Assembly (NCBI GenBank): GCA_002840535.1 | Contig: PHBH01000044.1 | Span: forward strand, 1 to 57,960 | DNA: 57,960 nucleotides | Direction of reading: 5' to 3' | Origin: Deltaproteobacteria bacterium HGW-Deltaproteobacteria-15 | GTDB lineage: Bacteria > Desulfobacterota > DSM-4660 > Desulfatiglandales > HGW-15 | Part shown: in pieces, positions 1 through 7,554 of the stretch | Numbering within the stretch: the stretch's first letter is position 1 | How the letters are laid out: each line of letters starts with the position of its first letter | Translations under genes and position numbers: made by a program | Notes under the pieces: model-generated | Seen by the model: only the letters and a program-made list of their open reading frames with translations | What the model was told of the DNA's origin: nothing | Databases searched by the model: none

Positions 1-1
1 A

Positions 2-76
2 AGAATCGCGGAGATGAACCGCAGAATCCTGGAAGCGAAAAGTATATGGGAGCAGTGCGCTCCCTGGGACACATGA
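2..76 (+). CDS. C-terminal tail of a gene entering from the left (possible)
   Basis: An open frame enters from the left edge and stops with TGA at 74-76. The roughly 24 visible residues include Met-Asn-Arg-Arg and look helical and charged. Nothing more of the protein is in the window, so no family can be named. It could be chance, because the stretch is short. Confidence 0.2.
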   Translation, partial: RIAEMNRRILEAKSIWEQCAPWDT

Positions 77-505
77 GTCTTTCGTAGATTGGAAACTCCC
101 TTTGTCCCACGAACCGGGAAACTCATGCTCCCTAATAAAACTTTCGGTCGGAACCGAGGTGATTGGTTATGCAGAATTCAGGAACTGAAAGACAGGATGA
201 GCCGAGAATTTTCGGTTTGCGAATCCGGCAGCAGGGGTCTTCCGGAACTTCTCTCCTATTCAGAAACACCGGAAATTTCCGGCTGAGTGATTACTTGGAA
301 AATCGAGCTTGAGGTATTCTCGGTCAGGCTAGTCAGAAAGCAGTAACCGTCCTTTTGCGGTTAAACGCAAACCCAGCTTCTCGTAACGACAAACCATTTC
401 TTAAGTGCCGACTTCGGGGACATGCAGTCATCTCCACGGCTGCCGTGAAGTCTTGTTCCCTGGAACCGTTCTGGTACCGCGCGCCACCAGGACGTCGGCG
501 CCCTC
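77..505. other. Stretch without a supportable gene
   Basis: Open frames of 65-80 codons exist here on both strands, but none has a convincing Shine-Dalgarno sequence or protein-like composition. A small hairpin (AACCG / CGGTT, about 345-362) lies downstream of the minus-strand gene that ends at 506 and might help end that transcript. Nothing else is apparent. Confidence 0.4.
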
Positions 506-1195
506 TCATTCCAGGGGACACTTCTTGTAAAGCCTGCCCCTTTTTGACAGGCAAAATTGAATAGGTTCCGTGCAAAGAGTCAGGTTCTTTTCGTCCGGAA
601 CAAAGATCGAAAAGGCGCCGACTGCATAGAATGAATCGCCTCCCTGGAAGGCGATATCGAGTGACAGGTTCCGGCAGTCGAACTTGTAAGGGAGGGGGGA
701 GCCCCTGGAACCTTTATAAGATGAACTGGGGATCACGAATGCATAGATGCCGGGGTAGACACAAGGGAAAGTGAATCCCTGGGTCGCGTTCACGACCTCC
801 CGGGCAACCGGTTCAGTCGTTCTGATCTCGCGCAGGATGACGTCGAGATCCGTGTTAGAGACTCTGTAAAGAGAAACATTCGAACCTGGAATGATGTCTC
901 CGAGCACCTGTGCTTCGACTTCAACACAGGGCCCTGATGGTGCAACAATCTGTACTCGTATAGGGTCGTGTAGGTCGACAGGATCGGTGAAGTTGTCGTG
1001 CGTTGAAGAGGAGTTTGAAGAAGTCCGGGCGGACGATATTGTCGGAGCCGGGTCAATGCTTTTCGGAGGTTGCCTTGCGTCCATTCGGGCACAGATGACG
1101 AGGGCGATCAGGCCTAGAACCATGAGTACGGTGAGCATGACCGTGAGTGATTTGTCGGTCGACTTTTGGTCGCATCGCGAATGTCTTTGAGGCAT
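506..1195 (-). CDS. Membrane-anchored exported protein of unknown function
   Basis: This 229-residue protein was not recognised. After a charged N-terminus it has one hydrophobic segment at about residues 18-36 (MLTVLMVLGLIALVICA), and the rest is predicted to lie outside the membrane. A Ser/Thr/Asn-rich linker (about 50-75) leads to a beta-rich region with six or so cysteines, which suggests disulfides and an extracytoplasmic location. No Shine-Dalgarno sequence precedes the ATG. A TATA-like box ends 23 nt upstream, so the leader would be very short. It is divergent from the next gene at 1330. The family is unknown; being a real gene rests on length, the membrane anchor and the upstream box. 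Confidence 0.55.
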   Translation of the reverse strand: MPQRHSRCDQKSTDKSLTVMLTVLMVLGLIALVICARMDARQPPKSIDPAPTISSARTSSNSSSTHDNFTDPVDLHDPIRVQIVAPSGPCVEVEAQVLGDIIPGSNVSLYRVSNTDLDVILREIRTTEPVAREVVNATQGFTFPCVYPGIYAFVIPSSSYKGSRGSPLPYKFDCRNLSLDIAFQGGDSFYAVGAFSIFVPDEKNLTLCTEPIQFCLSKRGRLYKKCPLE

Positions 1196-1220
1196 GGAAA
1201 GGATATCGGGATGACCTTCT

Positions 1221-1231
1221 ATATATTTCTT
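1221..1231 (-). promoter_or_regulatory. TATA-like box upstream of the 506-1195 gene
   Basis: On the minus strand the sequence CGAAAGAAATATATAG lies here, 23 nt before the start codon. No good -35 element lies 16-18 bp upstream (TTGTTG at about 15 bp is weak). It resembles boxes at 1300 and 1914. Confidence 0.3.
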
Positions 1232-1295
1232 TCGGGAGCAACAAGGGACTTGACCATGGGAAGGAAGAGGAGCGGGGATCCGTAAGAAAGGGGAA

Positions 1296-1305
1296 AATAT
1301 TTAAA
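1296..1305 (+). promoter_or_regulatory. TATA-like box upstream of the 1330-1650 gene
   Basis: GAAAATATTTAAA occurs here, ending 24 nt before the ATG at 1330. There is no Shine-Dalgarno sequence in between and no recognisable -35 box at the usual distance. Confidence 0.3.
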
Positions 1306-1329
1306 CCGGAATGGTCCCGATGATGGTCT

Positions 1330-1650
1330 ATGGACGAATTGATCCGGAGAGGACTTCGGGGTGATTTCGGTTACAGGACGAGAGCCTTAGAGGCCCTTCG
1401 TGAACAGGTAAGGAGTGACTATGCCGAGTTCAATCGGCTGTTGGAAAAGATGAAAAAGGCCCCGTTGGGAACGGAGGAAGAGGAAAAACTTGTGAGGGCA
1501 ATGAGCTGGATGAAAAAAGGTATTGAGGAGTACAAGGTATTGAGAGGGATATCGATAGAAGGGGTTACGTGTGTTGAGATAAACGAGATTGAAAAGGGTC
1601 TTACGGACAACGAGACCTGGATACGGTCCATGCCGTTGAATTTAAAATAA
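1330..1650 (+). CDS. Small helical protein of unknown function
   Basis: This 106-residue protein is rich in Glu, Arg and Lys and is predicted to be helical. A coiled-coil-like stretch runs over residues 20-65 (LEALREQVRSDYAEFNRLLE). No known family was recognised. The start codon follows an A/T-rich box by 24 nt and lacks a Shine-Dalgarno sequence. Its 3' end overlaps by about 50 nt the convergent gene at 1601-1804. It is probably an accessory protein of the element. Confidence 0.5.
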   Translation: MDELIRRGLRGDFGYRTRALEALREQVRSDYAEFNRLLEKMKKAPLGTEEEEKLVRAMSWMKKGIEEYKVLRGISIEGVTCVEINEIEKGLTDNETWIRSMPLNLK

Positions 1651-1804
1651 AACAGAAGAGCAATTTCAATTCTAGATGCGTGGGGTCGAACTCCAGATCC
1701 TCCAGTCGCGGTTCGGTCTCGAGAAGTTCGTCCAGCAGCTCGTTGTATTCATCCATTTCCTCATCCGGCTCCGGATACTCGTCCCATTCCTTTTCGTACT
1801 TCAT
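1601..1804 (-). CDS. Small very acidic protein
   Basis: This 67-residue ORF has a strong Shine-Dalgarno sequence (AAGGAGG) 8 nt before its ATG, which is the main reason for calling it. Residues 4-45 are extremely acidic (EWDEYPEPDEEMDEYNELLD) and the tail is more hydrophobic. Small acidic proteins on mobile elements sometimes mimic DNA or bind basic partners, but that is only an idea here. It is convergent with the gene ending at 1650 and overlaps its last codons. Confidence 0.45.
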   Translation of the reverse strand: MKYEKEWDEYPEPDEEMDEYNELLDELLETEPRLEDLEFDPTHLELKLLFCFILNSTAWTVSRSRCP

Positions 1805-1908
1805 CTCTTTGCCCTCCTTCTTGGCGTTTTGTTTCCCTGTCTAATCTGTCGTCTGGGGCGCCGGATTGTTAATGGCTATCAGCGTAAGAACCCGTTGGGG
1901 ATCAACCG

Positions 1909-1922
1909 AAAAGTTTAAATAG
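1909..1922 (+). promoter_or_regulatory. TATA-like box upstream of the 1969 operon
   Basis: CCGAAAAGTTTAAATAG lies here, 47 nt before the ATG at 1969. A weak -35 candidate (TTGGGG) is 15 bp upstream of TAAATA, so an ordinary sigma-70 promoter is possible. Confidence 0.4.
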
Positions 1923-1968
1923 AAGTGCCACTTCCCAGTAACTACAAACCGGGGAACCGGAGAGGATC

Positions 1969-2469
1969 ATGATGATTTTCGACACGCTAAACCAAGGCTA
2001 TCTCGGAAGGGATCTCGGGAAGAGCTACCTCCTGATGGATCCGAAATACCTCTATCCGGCAAAGTCGAGTGCACAGGAAAGTTACCTGAACAGCACGTTT
2101 TCGTGTGTCCAGGGAAGCGCCACTTTCGCCACAGGCATCGAAGATCTGATGCTCAACAGGGAAGAGGTAATCAACTCCAAAATCCGGATGCTCCTCTCGG
2201 ACATTTACCTCAGACGCGACATCCAGAGAGAAAACATCGACCGCATCTATCAGGATCAATCATCATGCAGGAGCCTCATCTTCCGCCTCGACGATAAGGT
2301 CTGGGACAAGAAAAGGATGGACATGGAAAGGAAGATTATCGACCTCGAGCAGGAAAAACGAAGACAGGTGACGGACTACTTCAGGGACATCCTCTTCCTC
2401 AAGAAGGATCTCAGGGAGGCCCTGATCGAGAAGCTGGAGGAGAAGCAGAAGGCCGACATGCTGACATGA
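1969..2469 (+). CDS. Coiled-coil protein of unknown function
   Basis: This 166-residue protein was not recognised. The first half is mixed and contains Tyr-rich stretches. From about residue 85 it is strongly helical and charged and likely forms a coiled coil (MERKIIDLEQEKRRQ near 125-140). A GGAGAGG Shine-Dalgarno sequence precedes the ATG by 4 nt. It appears to be the first gene of an operon with the 48-aa ORF, the Cas4-like nuclease and the HerA-type ATPase that follow closely on the same strand. A structural or adaptor role is a guess. Confidence 0.6.
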   Translation: MMIFDTLNQGYLGRDLGKSYLLMDPKYLYPAKSSAQESYLNSTFSCVQGSATFATGIEDLMLNREEVINSKIRMLLSDIYLRRDIQRENIDRIYQDQSSCRSLIFRLDDKVWDKKRMDMERKIIDLEQEKRRQVTDYFRDILFLKKDLREALIEKLEEKQKADMLT

Positions 2470-2491
2470 GAAAAACCAGGAGGTACACCCA

Positions 2492-2638
2492 ATGCAGCCG
2501 ATAGAAAGAGTCTGTATCCGGAGACTGATCGAAGACCCGACGAGCTATGCCATGATGCTCGACCAGGAGGAACTTGAGCAGGTGATCGCGGTCTTTGTCT
2601 CAGTCCTCAACCAACGAACAAAAAACCGAGGTGATTAG
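2492..2638 (+). CDS. 48-residue small protein
   Basis: This is a short ORF with an excellent Shine-Dalgarno sequence (CCAGGAGG about 8 nt before the ATG). It starts 22 nt after the upstream gene and overlaps the beginning of the nuclease gene in another frame. The peptide is helical (IEDPTSYAMMLDQEELEQVI) and has no recognised family. Its position suggests translational coupling to the nuclease. Confidence 0.5.
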   Translation: MQPIERVCIRRLIEDPTSYAMMLDQEELEQVIAVFVSVLNQRTKNRGD

Positions 2639-3407
2639 AATTGAGAAACGAATACTGAGCCCCACAGCCATCAACACCTATCTTTCATGCCCCAGAAAGT
2701 TTTACCTTCGCTACATCGAAAAGCTCACAACGAGACCCTCCATATATCTCATCCGGGGCCGGATCGTCCACCAGGTCCTTCACCTTTTCAACCGGGAAAA
2801 GGGAAGGAAAGAGGGACCCGCCTCTCCTGAAAACACCTGCAAAGAACTGCTCGGAATGTTCGAAAAAGAGTGGGCCCTTTCCAAAGACGCCATCAACTCC
2901 TTAGGGATTCCGGATGAAAGAGTGGACTCTTTCAGGCATGAAAGCGAGCTCATGCTGATGAATTTCGCACAGTGGTTCCATGAATGCGAGGCAACACGGG
3001 CGGACTTGGCAGAGGCCAGAATCTGGTCCAGGAACCTGGGGGCAATGGGCGTGATCGATGCGGTTCACCTCCTGGGAGACAAGGTGATCCTCGTGGATTA
3101 CAAGACCTCCAGGCATATGGACATTACCGAGGACATCGAGCGCCAGGCCGCAATCTACGCGCTCCTTTACCGGGACAAATATGGAGTCACCCCTCATGCT
3201 GTCTGGATCCATTTCCTCAGAAGCCCGGACGATCCCTCTCCTGTCTATGTGGATGAGCACACGCTTCAGTATGGAAAGATTTTAATAGACTCGGTCCATG
3301 AGAAGACCGTCTCTCAAAAGGAAGAGGACTACCCCTGCAAATGCGGGGGGAACTGTGAAAAGGAGTTTGCACCAGCGCCAAAATGGATTGGATCGAAGAC
3401 AAGCTGA
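2595..3407 (+). CDS. Cas4/RecB-like PD-(D/E)XK nuclease with iron-sulfur cysteines
   Basis: The 270-residue protein belongs to the RecB-nuclease/Cas4-like superfamily. It has the N-terminal LSPTAINTYLSCPRKFYLRY motif with one Cys (about residue 32), GRIVHQVLH, and the catalytic order His...GVIDAV...VILVDYKTS (Asp and Asp-Tyr-Lys) at about residues 150-170, then QAAIYALLY. Three Cys near the C-terminus (CKCGGNC) would complete a 4Fe-4S cluster as in Cas4 and AddB. The start is uncertain: TTG at 2595 has a weak Shine-Dalgarno sequence (AGGTGAT), and GTG at 2631 is an alternative. It overlaps the ATPase gene by 25 nt, suggesting that the two proteins act together on DNA ends, similar in concept to HerA-NurA. 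No Cas1/Cas2 is present. Confidence 0.8.
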   Translation: MSQSSTNEQKTEVIRIEKRILSPTAINTYLSCPRKFYLRYIEKLTTRPSIYLIRGRIVHQVLHLFNREKGRKEGPASPENTCKELLGMFEKEWALSKDAINSLGIPDERVDSFRHESELMLMNFAQWFHECEATRADLAEARIWSRNLGAMGVIDAVHLLGDKVILVDYKTSRHMDITEDIERQAAIYALLYRDKYGVTPHAVWIHFLRSPDDPSPVYVDEHTLQYGKILIDSVHEKTVSQKEEDYPCKCGGNCEKEFAPAPKWIGSKTS

Positions 3408-5317
3408 GGATCTTGAAACCCATGCTGCCGGCGAGGCAGTGGAACTACCTCCGGCTAGGCTATCTCTCCGAAAAGGACTTTAGGCGAAAGAAGGAAATCG
3501 AGAACATGATCGATCTTTTGATCGCAAAGCATGTTCCCAATCTCAAGATGGAAACCATCCTCCTCCCCCCACCCGAGAGGGATCAGCTTTCCGGGGAGTA
3601 CCCGATAGGCGAGGCGGTCTATGCAGAAAAACCTTATGGATTTTTCGGGGTGAGGGAAGGCGAGTGGATCAGGCACTGCGGCATTTTCGGGAAGACCGGA
3701 AGCGGGAAGACCACGCTTTCCGCCAGGATCATCCGGGAGCTTTGCAGGCACAGGAATCCTTTTCTGATCTTCGACTACAAGCGAAACTACCGGGACCTCC
3801 TGAAGCACCCGGACTTCCAGAATGAAGAGATCCTGGTCTTCACAGTGGGGAGGAACAACCTCGTGCCGTTTTATTTTAATCCCAAGATCCCTCCCCCGGG
3901 GGTGGAGGAATACGTCTGGCAAAAGCAGTTGGCCCAGATCATCGAGAAGGTCTACCTCCTGGGGCCCGGCGCCAACGATGTCTTCATGGAAAGCGCAGGT
4001 GAGGCTACCTTCAGGGATATGCAGCAACGGGTATTGAAGCAGAGAAAGAAAGCAAGGGAACTCCTCTGGTGGGCGAGTGTAAAGCGAACGCTCAACGCAA
4101 TCAACTACCCTGGTCTTGGGGAGATGGTCAACTCCCCAAAGAGCTATTCCATCCCGGAACTCCTCAACCGGAAGGTCATCCTGGAGCTCGACGGCCTTTC
4201 CGCTTCGGATCAGGCCTTCATCATCGGGACACTTTTGCTCTGGATCTACCACTTCCGGATGAGACAGCCCGAGAGGGAGATATTGAAACACTTCATTATC
4301 ATCGAGGAAGCGCACCACCTCTTCCTGAAGACAGGAAAGGAGGAGGATATCGCGGATATCATCATGAGGGAGATCCGAGAACTGGGGGAAGCCATGGTCA
4401 TCATCGATCAGCACCCGAGCAAGATGTCGGTGAGCGCTCTGGGGAACCTCTCGACCAAGTTCGTCATGAACCTCTCCCTCAACGAGGACGTATTCGCAGT
4501 GGCCAACGCCATGCTGCTCGAAAAAGATGAGAGGAAATACCTCTCCATGCTGACCCTGGGCCAAACCATTTGCAGGTCCGACAGGCTCCAGCATCCCATC
4601 CTCTTATCGGTCCCGGGTTTTCCGCTCCAGAAGGGCGCGGTCACGGATGAGAACCTGAAAAAGCATATGGAGAAATATTTGAAGGATTCGGGAATGGAAA
4701 ACCCTCCGTTGGCTGAACGGAGCACTCTTCAGGGTTTACCGAAGAAGGAAACCCTTTCCCCCCTCGGCCGGATCCTGCTCGAACATATCGCCCAAAAACC
4801 TGTCCTGGGGCTGGTAAAGAGATTCAAGGAACTCGGGTTCAAGGTCTCCTACGGGTACAAGGTCATCGAGGAACTCGTGTCCCTGGACCTCATCACGCCT
4901 CTTACCATTGACGGGAACAAGCTTTACGACCTTACCCTTAATGGGAAGAGGGCGTTGGGGAGAAGAATGCGGCAAAAAGGCCGCGGAGGGCTCGAGCACC
5001 GCTACTATATCGAGAAGATCAAGGAGCACTATCTCCAAAACGACGGGTTTACCTTCGTCGAAAAAGACGATATCGATCTCGTGGTCGAGAGCTTTGAGAG
5101 AAGAATGGCAGTGCAGGTGGAGACCGGAAAATCCGACATCCAGGCCAATCTCACGAAGCTCGGGAAGTTCAAGGCGGACTTGAAATACGTGGTCACAACC
5201 AACCCGGAAACCGAACTGAGGATCCGGAAGACCCTCCAGGACTTCCTCATCCCTGAGAGGGAAAAGATCTTTGTCCTTTACGCAAAGGACTTCCTGAGCC
5301 ACCCTCCCGTCCTTTGA
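3383..5317 (+). CDS. HerA/VirB4-type DNA-translocating ATPase with C-terminal nuclease-like domain
   Basis: This 644-residue protein is a hexameric-type P-loop ATPase. Walker A is IFGKTGSGKTT at about 100-110, Walker B is HFIIIEEAHHLFL at about 305-317, and a sensor-like IIDQHPSKMS follows. The HerA/DUF87 fold fits a role in pumping DNA. The C-terminal ~100 residues contain a D...VQVETGKSD arrangement (about 575-590) typical of a PD-(D/E)XK restriction-like fold. A winged-helix region lies between the two. It overlaps the Cas4-like gene by 25 nt, so joint end processing or DNA transfer is likely. It is followed by a terminator at 5460. Which pathway it serves cannot be decided here. Confidence 0.8.
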   Translation: MDWIEDKLRILKPMLPARQWNYLRLGYLSEKDFRRKKEIENMIDLLIAKHVPNLKMETILLPPPERDQLSGEYPIGEAVYAEKPYGFFGVREGEWIRHCGIFGKTGSGKTTLSARIIRELCRHRNPFLIFDYKRNYRDLLKHPDFQNEEILVFTVGRNNLVPFYFNPKIPPPGVEEYVWQKQLAQIIEKVYLLGPGANDVFMESAGEATFRDMQQRVLKQRKKARELLWWASVKRTLNAINYPGLGEMVNSPKSYSIPELLNRKVILELDGLSASDQAFIIGTLLLWIYHFRMRQPEREILKHFIIIEEAHHLFLKTGKEEDIADIIMREIRELGEAMVIIDQHPSKMSVSALGNLSTKFVMNLSLNEDVFAVANAMLLEKDERKYLSMLTLGQTICRSDRLQHPILLSVPGFPLQKGAVTDENLKKHMEKYLKDSGMENPPLAERSTLQGLPKKETLSPLGRILLEHIAQKPVLGLVKRFKELGFKVSYGYKVIEELVSLDLITPLTIDGNKLYDLTLNGKRALGRRMRQKGRGGLEHRYYIEKIKEHYLQNDGFTFVEKDDIDLVVESFERRMAVQVETGKSDIQANLTKLGKFKADLKYVVTTNPETELRIRKTLQDFLIPEREKIFVLYAKDFLSHPPVL

Positions 5318-5459
5318 TCCCCCCCTTTTCATGCTGACCGACGAATGTGTCGTGTGCGGACGACTCATGCAGTGACCTCTGGCGCACCGATACATCCCAA
5401 CCTACAAAACCAACCGGCTGACAACCATACCACAGAGACTTTGGAGCCGTACTCAGTAG

Positions 5460-5490
5460 GCCTGTCTCCATATGGAGACGGGCTTTTTTA
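5460..5490 (+). terminator. Intrinsic terminator after the ATPase operon
   Basis: A 10-bp stem (GCCTGTCTCC / GGAGACGGGC, one G-U pair) with loop ATAT is followed by six T. This is a textbook rho-independent terminator, about 140 nt after the ATPase stop codon. Confidence 0.8.
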
Positions 5491-5585
5491 TAGTCACACC
5501 CATGTCCAACAAACCCTGACTCGGGGGCTTAATCAACTGCGTTTTTGGAAGACAGACTTGAGAGGAAAGGAGGTGAGATCAAAAG

Positions 5586-5879
5586 ATGTCCGGCGATATT
5601 CACAAAGAACTTGTGAGGCTGAGGGAGGATCTTTCGGCATGCCTGACGGAGACGCTGCCGACCCGGGAGTTCGAAGCCGCTCTCGTGCTCGGAACGGCCT
5701 GGCTTGGCGTGCTGGAAGCGAGGATCCTGGAAACCAACAACTTAGAAGAAAGGAGAAAACTGATCCATGAGTTTGGAAGCAAGAGAAATACGGTTTGCAA
5801 GTGCATCGAGCTCCTCAGAAAGAAGAGAGGAAAAGGACATACCCCTTCCGACGAGAAGCTCCGGTGTGTTCTGCCCTGA
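5586..5879 (+). CDS. Small helical protein of unknown function
   Basis: This 97-residue protein has a strong Shine-Dalgarno sequence (AAAGGAGGTGA) about 11 nt before the ATG. It is predicted helical, with a basic C-terminal third (RKKRGKGH) that could bind nucleic acid. Its last ~110 nt overlap a second ORF in another frame that encodes a zinc ribbon. No family was recognised. It opens the cassette region of small plasmid-type genes. Confidence 0.55.
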   Translation: MSGDIHKELVRLREDLSACLTETLPTREFEAALVLGTAWLGVLEARILETNNLEERRKLIHEFGSKRNTVCKCIELLRKKRGKGHTPSDEKLRCVLP

Positions 5880-5949
5880 CTGCGGCGCCAAGCTCTACCG
5901 TTCGGGCGGGTGCCCCTATTGCCCACACTGCGGGTGGTCGCGCTGTTAA
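5767..5949 (+). CDS. Small zinc-ribbon protein
   Basis: This 60-residue ORF ends in a clear treble-cysteine zinc ribbon (FCPDCGAKLY...CPYCPHCGWSRC), very like the C-terminal ribbon of adenosylcobalamin-dependent ribonucleotide reductases. A GGAGA Shine-Dalgarno sequence lies about 11 nt before the ATG. It overlaps the previous gene by 113 nt in a different frame. The zinc ribbon is too well formed to be chance, but whether the true start is this ATG is less sure. It could bind nucleic acid or a protein partner. Confidence 0.6.
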   Translation: MSLEAREIRFASASSSSERREEKDIPLPTRSSGVFCPDCGAKLYRSGGCPYCPHCGWSRC

Positions 5950-5998
5950 TAGCAGGGCGGTTTCTGTTTAAACCTGAAAGAAAACCTTATAACCGCGA

Positions 5999-6028
5999 AA
6001 CGAGCCTCTCTTCCCAGGGAGGCTCGTT
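5999..6028 (+). promoter_or_regulatory. Hairpin directly upstream of the DUF2958 gene
   Basis: A 12-bp stem (AACGAGCCTCTC / GGGAGGCTCGTT, one G-U pair) with loop TTCCCA lies 10 nt before the Shine-Dalgarno sequence of the next gene. The T-run is weak (TTTGCATT). A TATA-like AAAACCTTATAACC sits just upstream at 5980-5993. It is one of several hairpins placed in front of cassette genes. Confidence 0.55.
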
Positions 6029-6052
6029 TGCATTCAACGGAGGTGAAACAAG

Positions 6053-6469
6053 ATGTGGAATGAACCATCGAAGGAGAGGCTGGCAAAGATACCTGGCCTT
6101 TATCAAACTGAGAAAACCCCGCTGAAGGAGAAGCTCATCCATCTCCACTTTTTCATCGGCGGGTGCGACTGGTACATAGCAGAGTATGACGGAGAGGACC
6201 TCTTCTGGGGATTTGCGATCCTCAACAAGGACTACGAAATGGCTGAATGGGGATACATCTCCTTCGGCGAACTCAAATCGATCAAGATCCAGGGATGGCT
6301 TGAAATCGATTGCGAGAACGAGATCGCTTGGAGGGTGAGAAGGGCGATCGAGGTGGACGAGATCAGAAAAGCTCAGGGGTGGACCGAGGAAACTCGGCCT
6401 GCCAATGTCTTTCATCCGGAGCCGGAGGGGATCAGCAACCAGGAGAGGAGGGACGGAATCGGGTTATAA
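6053..6469 (+). CDS. DUF2958 family protein
   Basis: The 138-residue protein carries the conserved core of DUF2958: an IPGLYQTE start, LIHLHFFIGGCDWYIAEYDG, and AEWGYISFGELKSIKI. The family is common on plasmids and integrative elements and has no established function. The length fits the family plus a short tail. A Shine-Dalgarno sequence (CGGAGGTGA) precedes the ATG by about 8 nt. It lies in the accessory cassette region with RadC-like and Ycf46-like genes, a grouping typical of large mobile elements. Confidence 0.8.
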   Translation: MWNEPSKERLAKIPGLYQTEKTPLKEKLIHLHFFIGGCDWYIAEYDGEDLFWGFAILNKDYEMAEWGYISFGELKSIKIQGWLEIDCENEIAWRVRRAIEVDEIRKAQGWTEETRPANVFHPEPEGISNQERRDGIGL

Positions 6470-6526
6470 AAAACCCCCTCATTGAACTGGGTTTAATCTA
6501 AAGGAACCAGTCAAACAAAATCTAAC

Positions 6527-6672
6527 AGGTTGATCAAAAATGCCCAGATGCAAGGCGCCCGAAAACCTGAGGAGTGAGGCGTACTTCCTGTACGTCGCAG
6601 CGACGAAGGTCGAGGGCAACGCCGCTCGAAGATCCCGCACTCGGCGGGGAGATGGGCGTTTTTCAGCAACCT
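6527..6672. repeat. 146-bp near-palindromic repeat (MITE/IRU-like)
   Basis: The element starts AGGTTGatcAAAAATGCCCAgAT and ends ATGGGCGTTTTTcagCAACCT, which are inverted copies. The exact centre is a perfect small palindrome, GTCGC-A-GCGAC (6594-6604). The whole segment lies between two genes and has no ORF with a start signal. From memory, similar GC-rich palindromic intergenic repeats are scattered in some proteobacterial genomes, but this was not checked. Confidence 0.7.
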
Positions 6673-6678
6673 GAAATG

Positions 6679-6717
6679 CGCCCTCCGGGATAAGCACCCA
6701 GGGGGCGTTCTGTTTCT
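6679..6717 (+). promoter_or_regulatory. Hairpin before the 6731 gene
   Basis: Arms CGCCCTCCGGG and CCCAGGGGGCG pair with one mismatch and one G-U, followed by TTCTGTTTCT. The hairpin abuts the Shine-Dalgarno sequence TGGAGG at about 6720. It may act as a terminator or as an attenuator for the following gene. Confidence 0.6.
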
Positions 6718-6730
6718 ATGGAGGAAGAAT

Positions 6731-7006
6731 ATGGCATATACCCCGGAACTCACGGATCAATATAGCGGCATCCTCAGGCGGATTGCCTGGGCTTACAAGA
6801 TGCCCATGACAAGAGCTATCGAAGGACTCCTTGAATGCTCGGCAAGATTCATCGACCGCAAGAAGGTATGTGAGGCATGCAGGGACAGGAGTTTCTGCGA
6901 CAGATGCCTGTTTAGAAAAACAACAGAGGAGACAACTCAATCCCATACGGCTCTCATCCCGGGAGCGCCGGTATCCTCTGAAGGAGGTGCAGAATGCAGG
7001 TCTTGA
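6731..7006 (+). CDS. Small Cys-rich (zinc-binding) protein
   Basis: The 91-residue protein starts after a TGGAGGA Shine-Dalgarno sequence. Its centre has a four-cysteine cluster, CEACRDRSFCDRC (about residues 48-60), suited to binding one zinc ion. The N-terminal half is helical and resembles a small DNA- or protein-binding domain. Family not recognised. It overlaps the next gene by 13 nt, which indicates co-translation. Confidence 0.6.
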   Translation: MAYTPELTDQYSGILRRIAWAYKMPMTRAIEGLLECSARFIDRKKVCEACRDRSFCDRCLFRKTTEETTQSHTALIPGAPVSSEGGAECRS

Positions 7007-7494
7007 TTACCGTAACGAAGGGCATCATAGAGGATGCCGTTTTCTTCGACAACCCTGAAAGGGCTGTCTTGGCGCTCTCGGAATACGTGAAGACCATGGA
7101 CCCGGAGCATGATGATGCCTGCGTGTATGATGAAAGAGGCCTGATAGCGAACGCAAAGCATTTCCTGGATGAGAACGATCGTTATAGGGCGAATGAACCT
7201 CTGATCCAAGAGCTGTCAAAGGATAGGGGCAAAGCAATATATATCATCGGCAATCCAACCCATCGCCTCGGATTCATGGTGGCATCCTCAGACGACCCAT
7301 TGGGCTTCACGGACCCGGTCGAAGCGCTCTCTGAGTTGGGCCAAATGCGAAAGGAGTTCGGGAGCCACTTGAAACTCTACCGGGTTCGTGCGGTATCTGG
7401 GCCCCTTGCCGATAAGGCGAGACTTCAGACCCATAACGCCGAACTGGACCTGGAGGATTTCGATTACTCCCTTGTGGAGGAGCATCTCGTCTAA
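6994..7494 (+). CDS. Protein of unknown function
   Basis: The 166-residue protein has a good Shine-Dalgarno sequence (AAGGAGGTGC) 6 nt before the ATG and overlaps the previous gene by 13 nt. It is acidic with alternating strands and helices and no recognised motif. There is no signal peptide or membrane segment, so it is probably cytoplasmic. Its location between the Cys-rich protein and the RadC-like gene places it among accessory genes of the element. Confidence 0.6.
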   Translation: MQVLITVTKGIIEDAVFFDNPERAVLALSEYVKTMDPEHDDACVYDERGLIANAKHFLDENDRYRANEPLIQELSKDRGKAIYIIGNPTHRLGFMVASSDDPLGFTDPVEALSELGQMRKEFGSHLKLYRVRAVSGPLADKARLQTHNAELDLEDFDYSLVEEHLV

Positions 7495-7554
7495 GAGCGA
7501 CTGACAAAGAACGCCGACAGCCTGGGATAGCTTCTTGTCCCCGGCGCTTACCAG

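Noticed and set aside
89..286. 65-codon ORF (TTG start)
   Set aside because: No ribosome-binding site, no domain and poor protein-like composition.
3455..4594. 379-codon minus-strand ORF
   Set aside because: It is antisense to the HerA-type ATPase gene, has no domain and mirrors its codon pattern.
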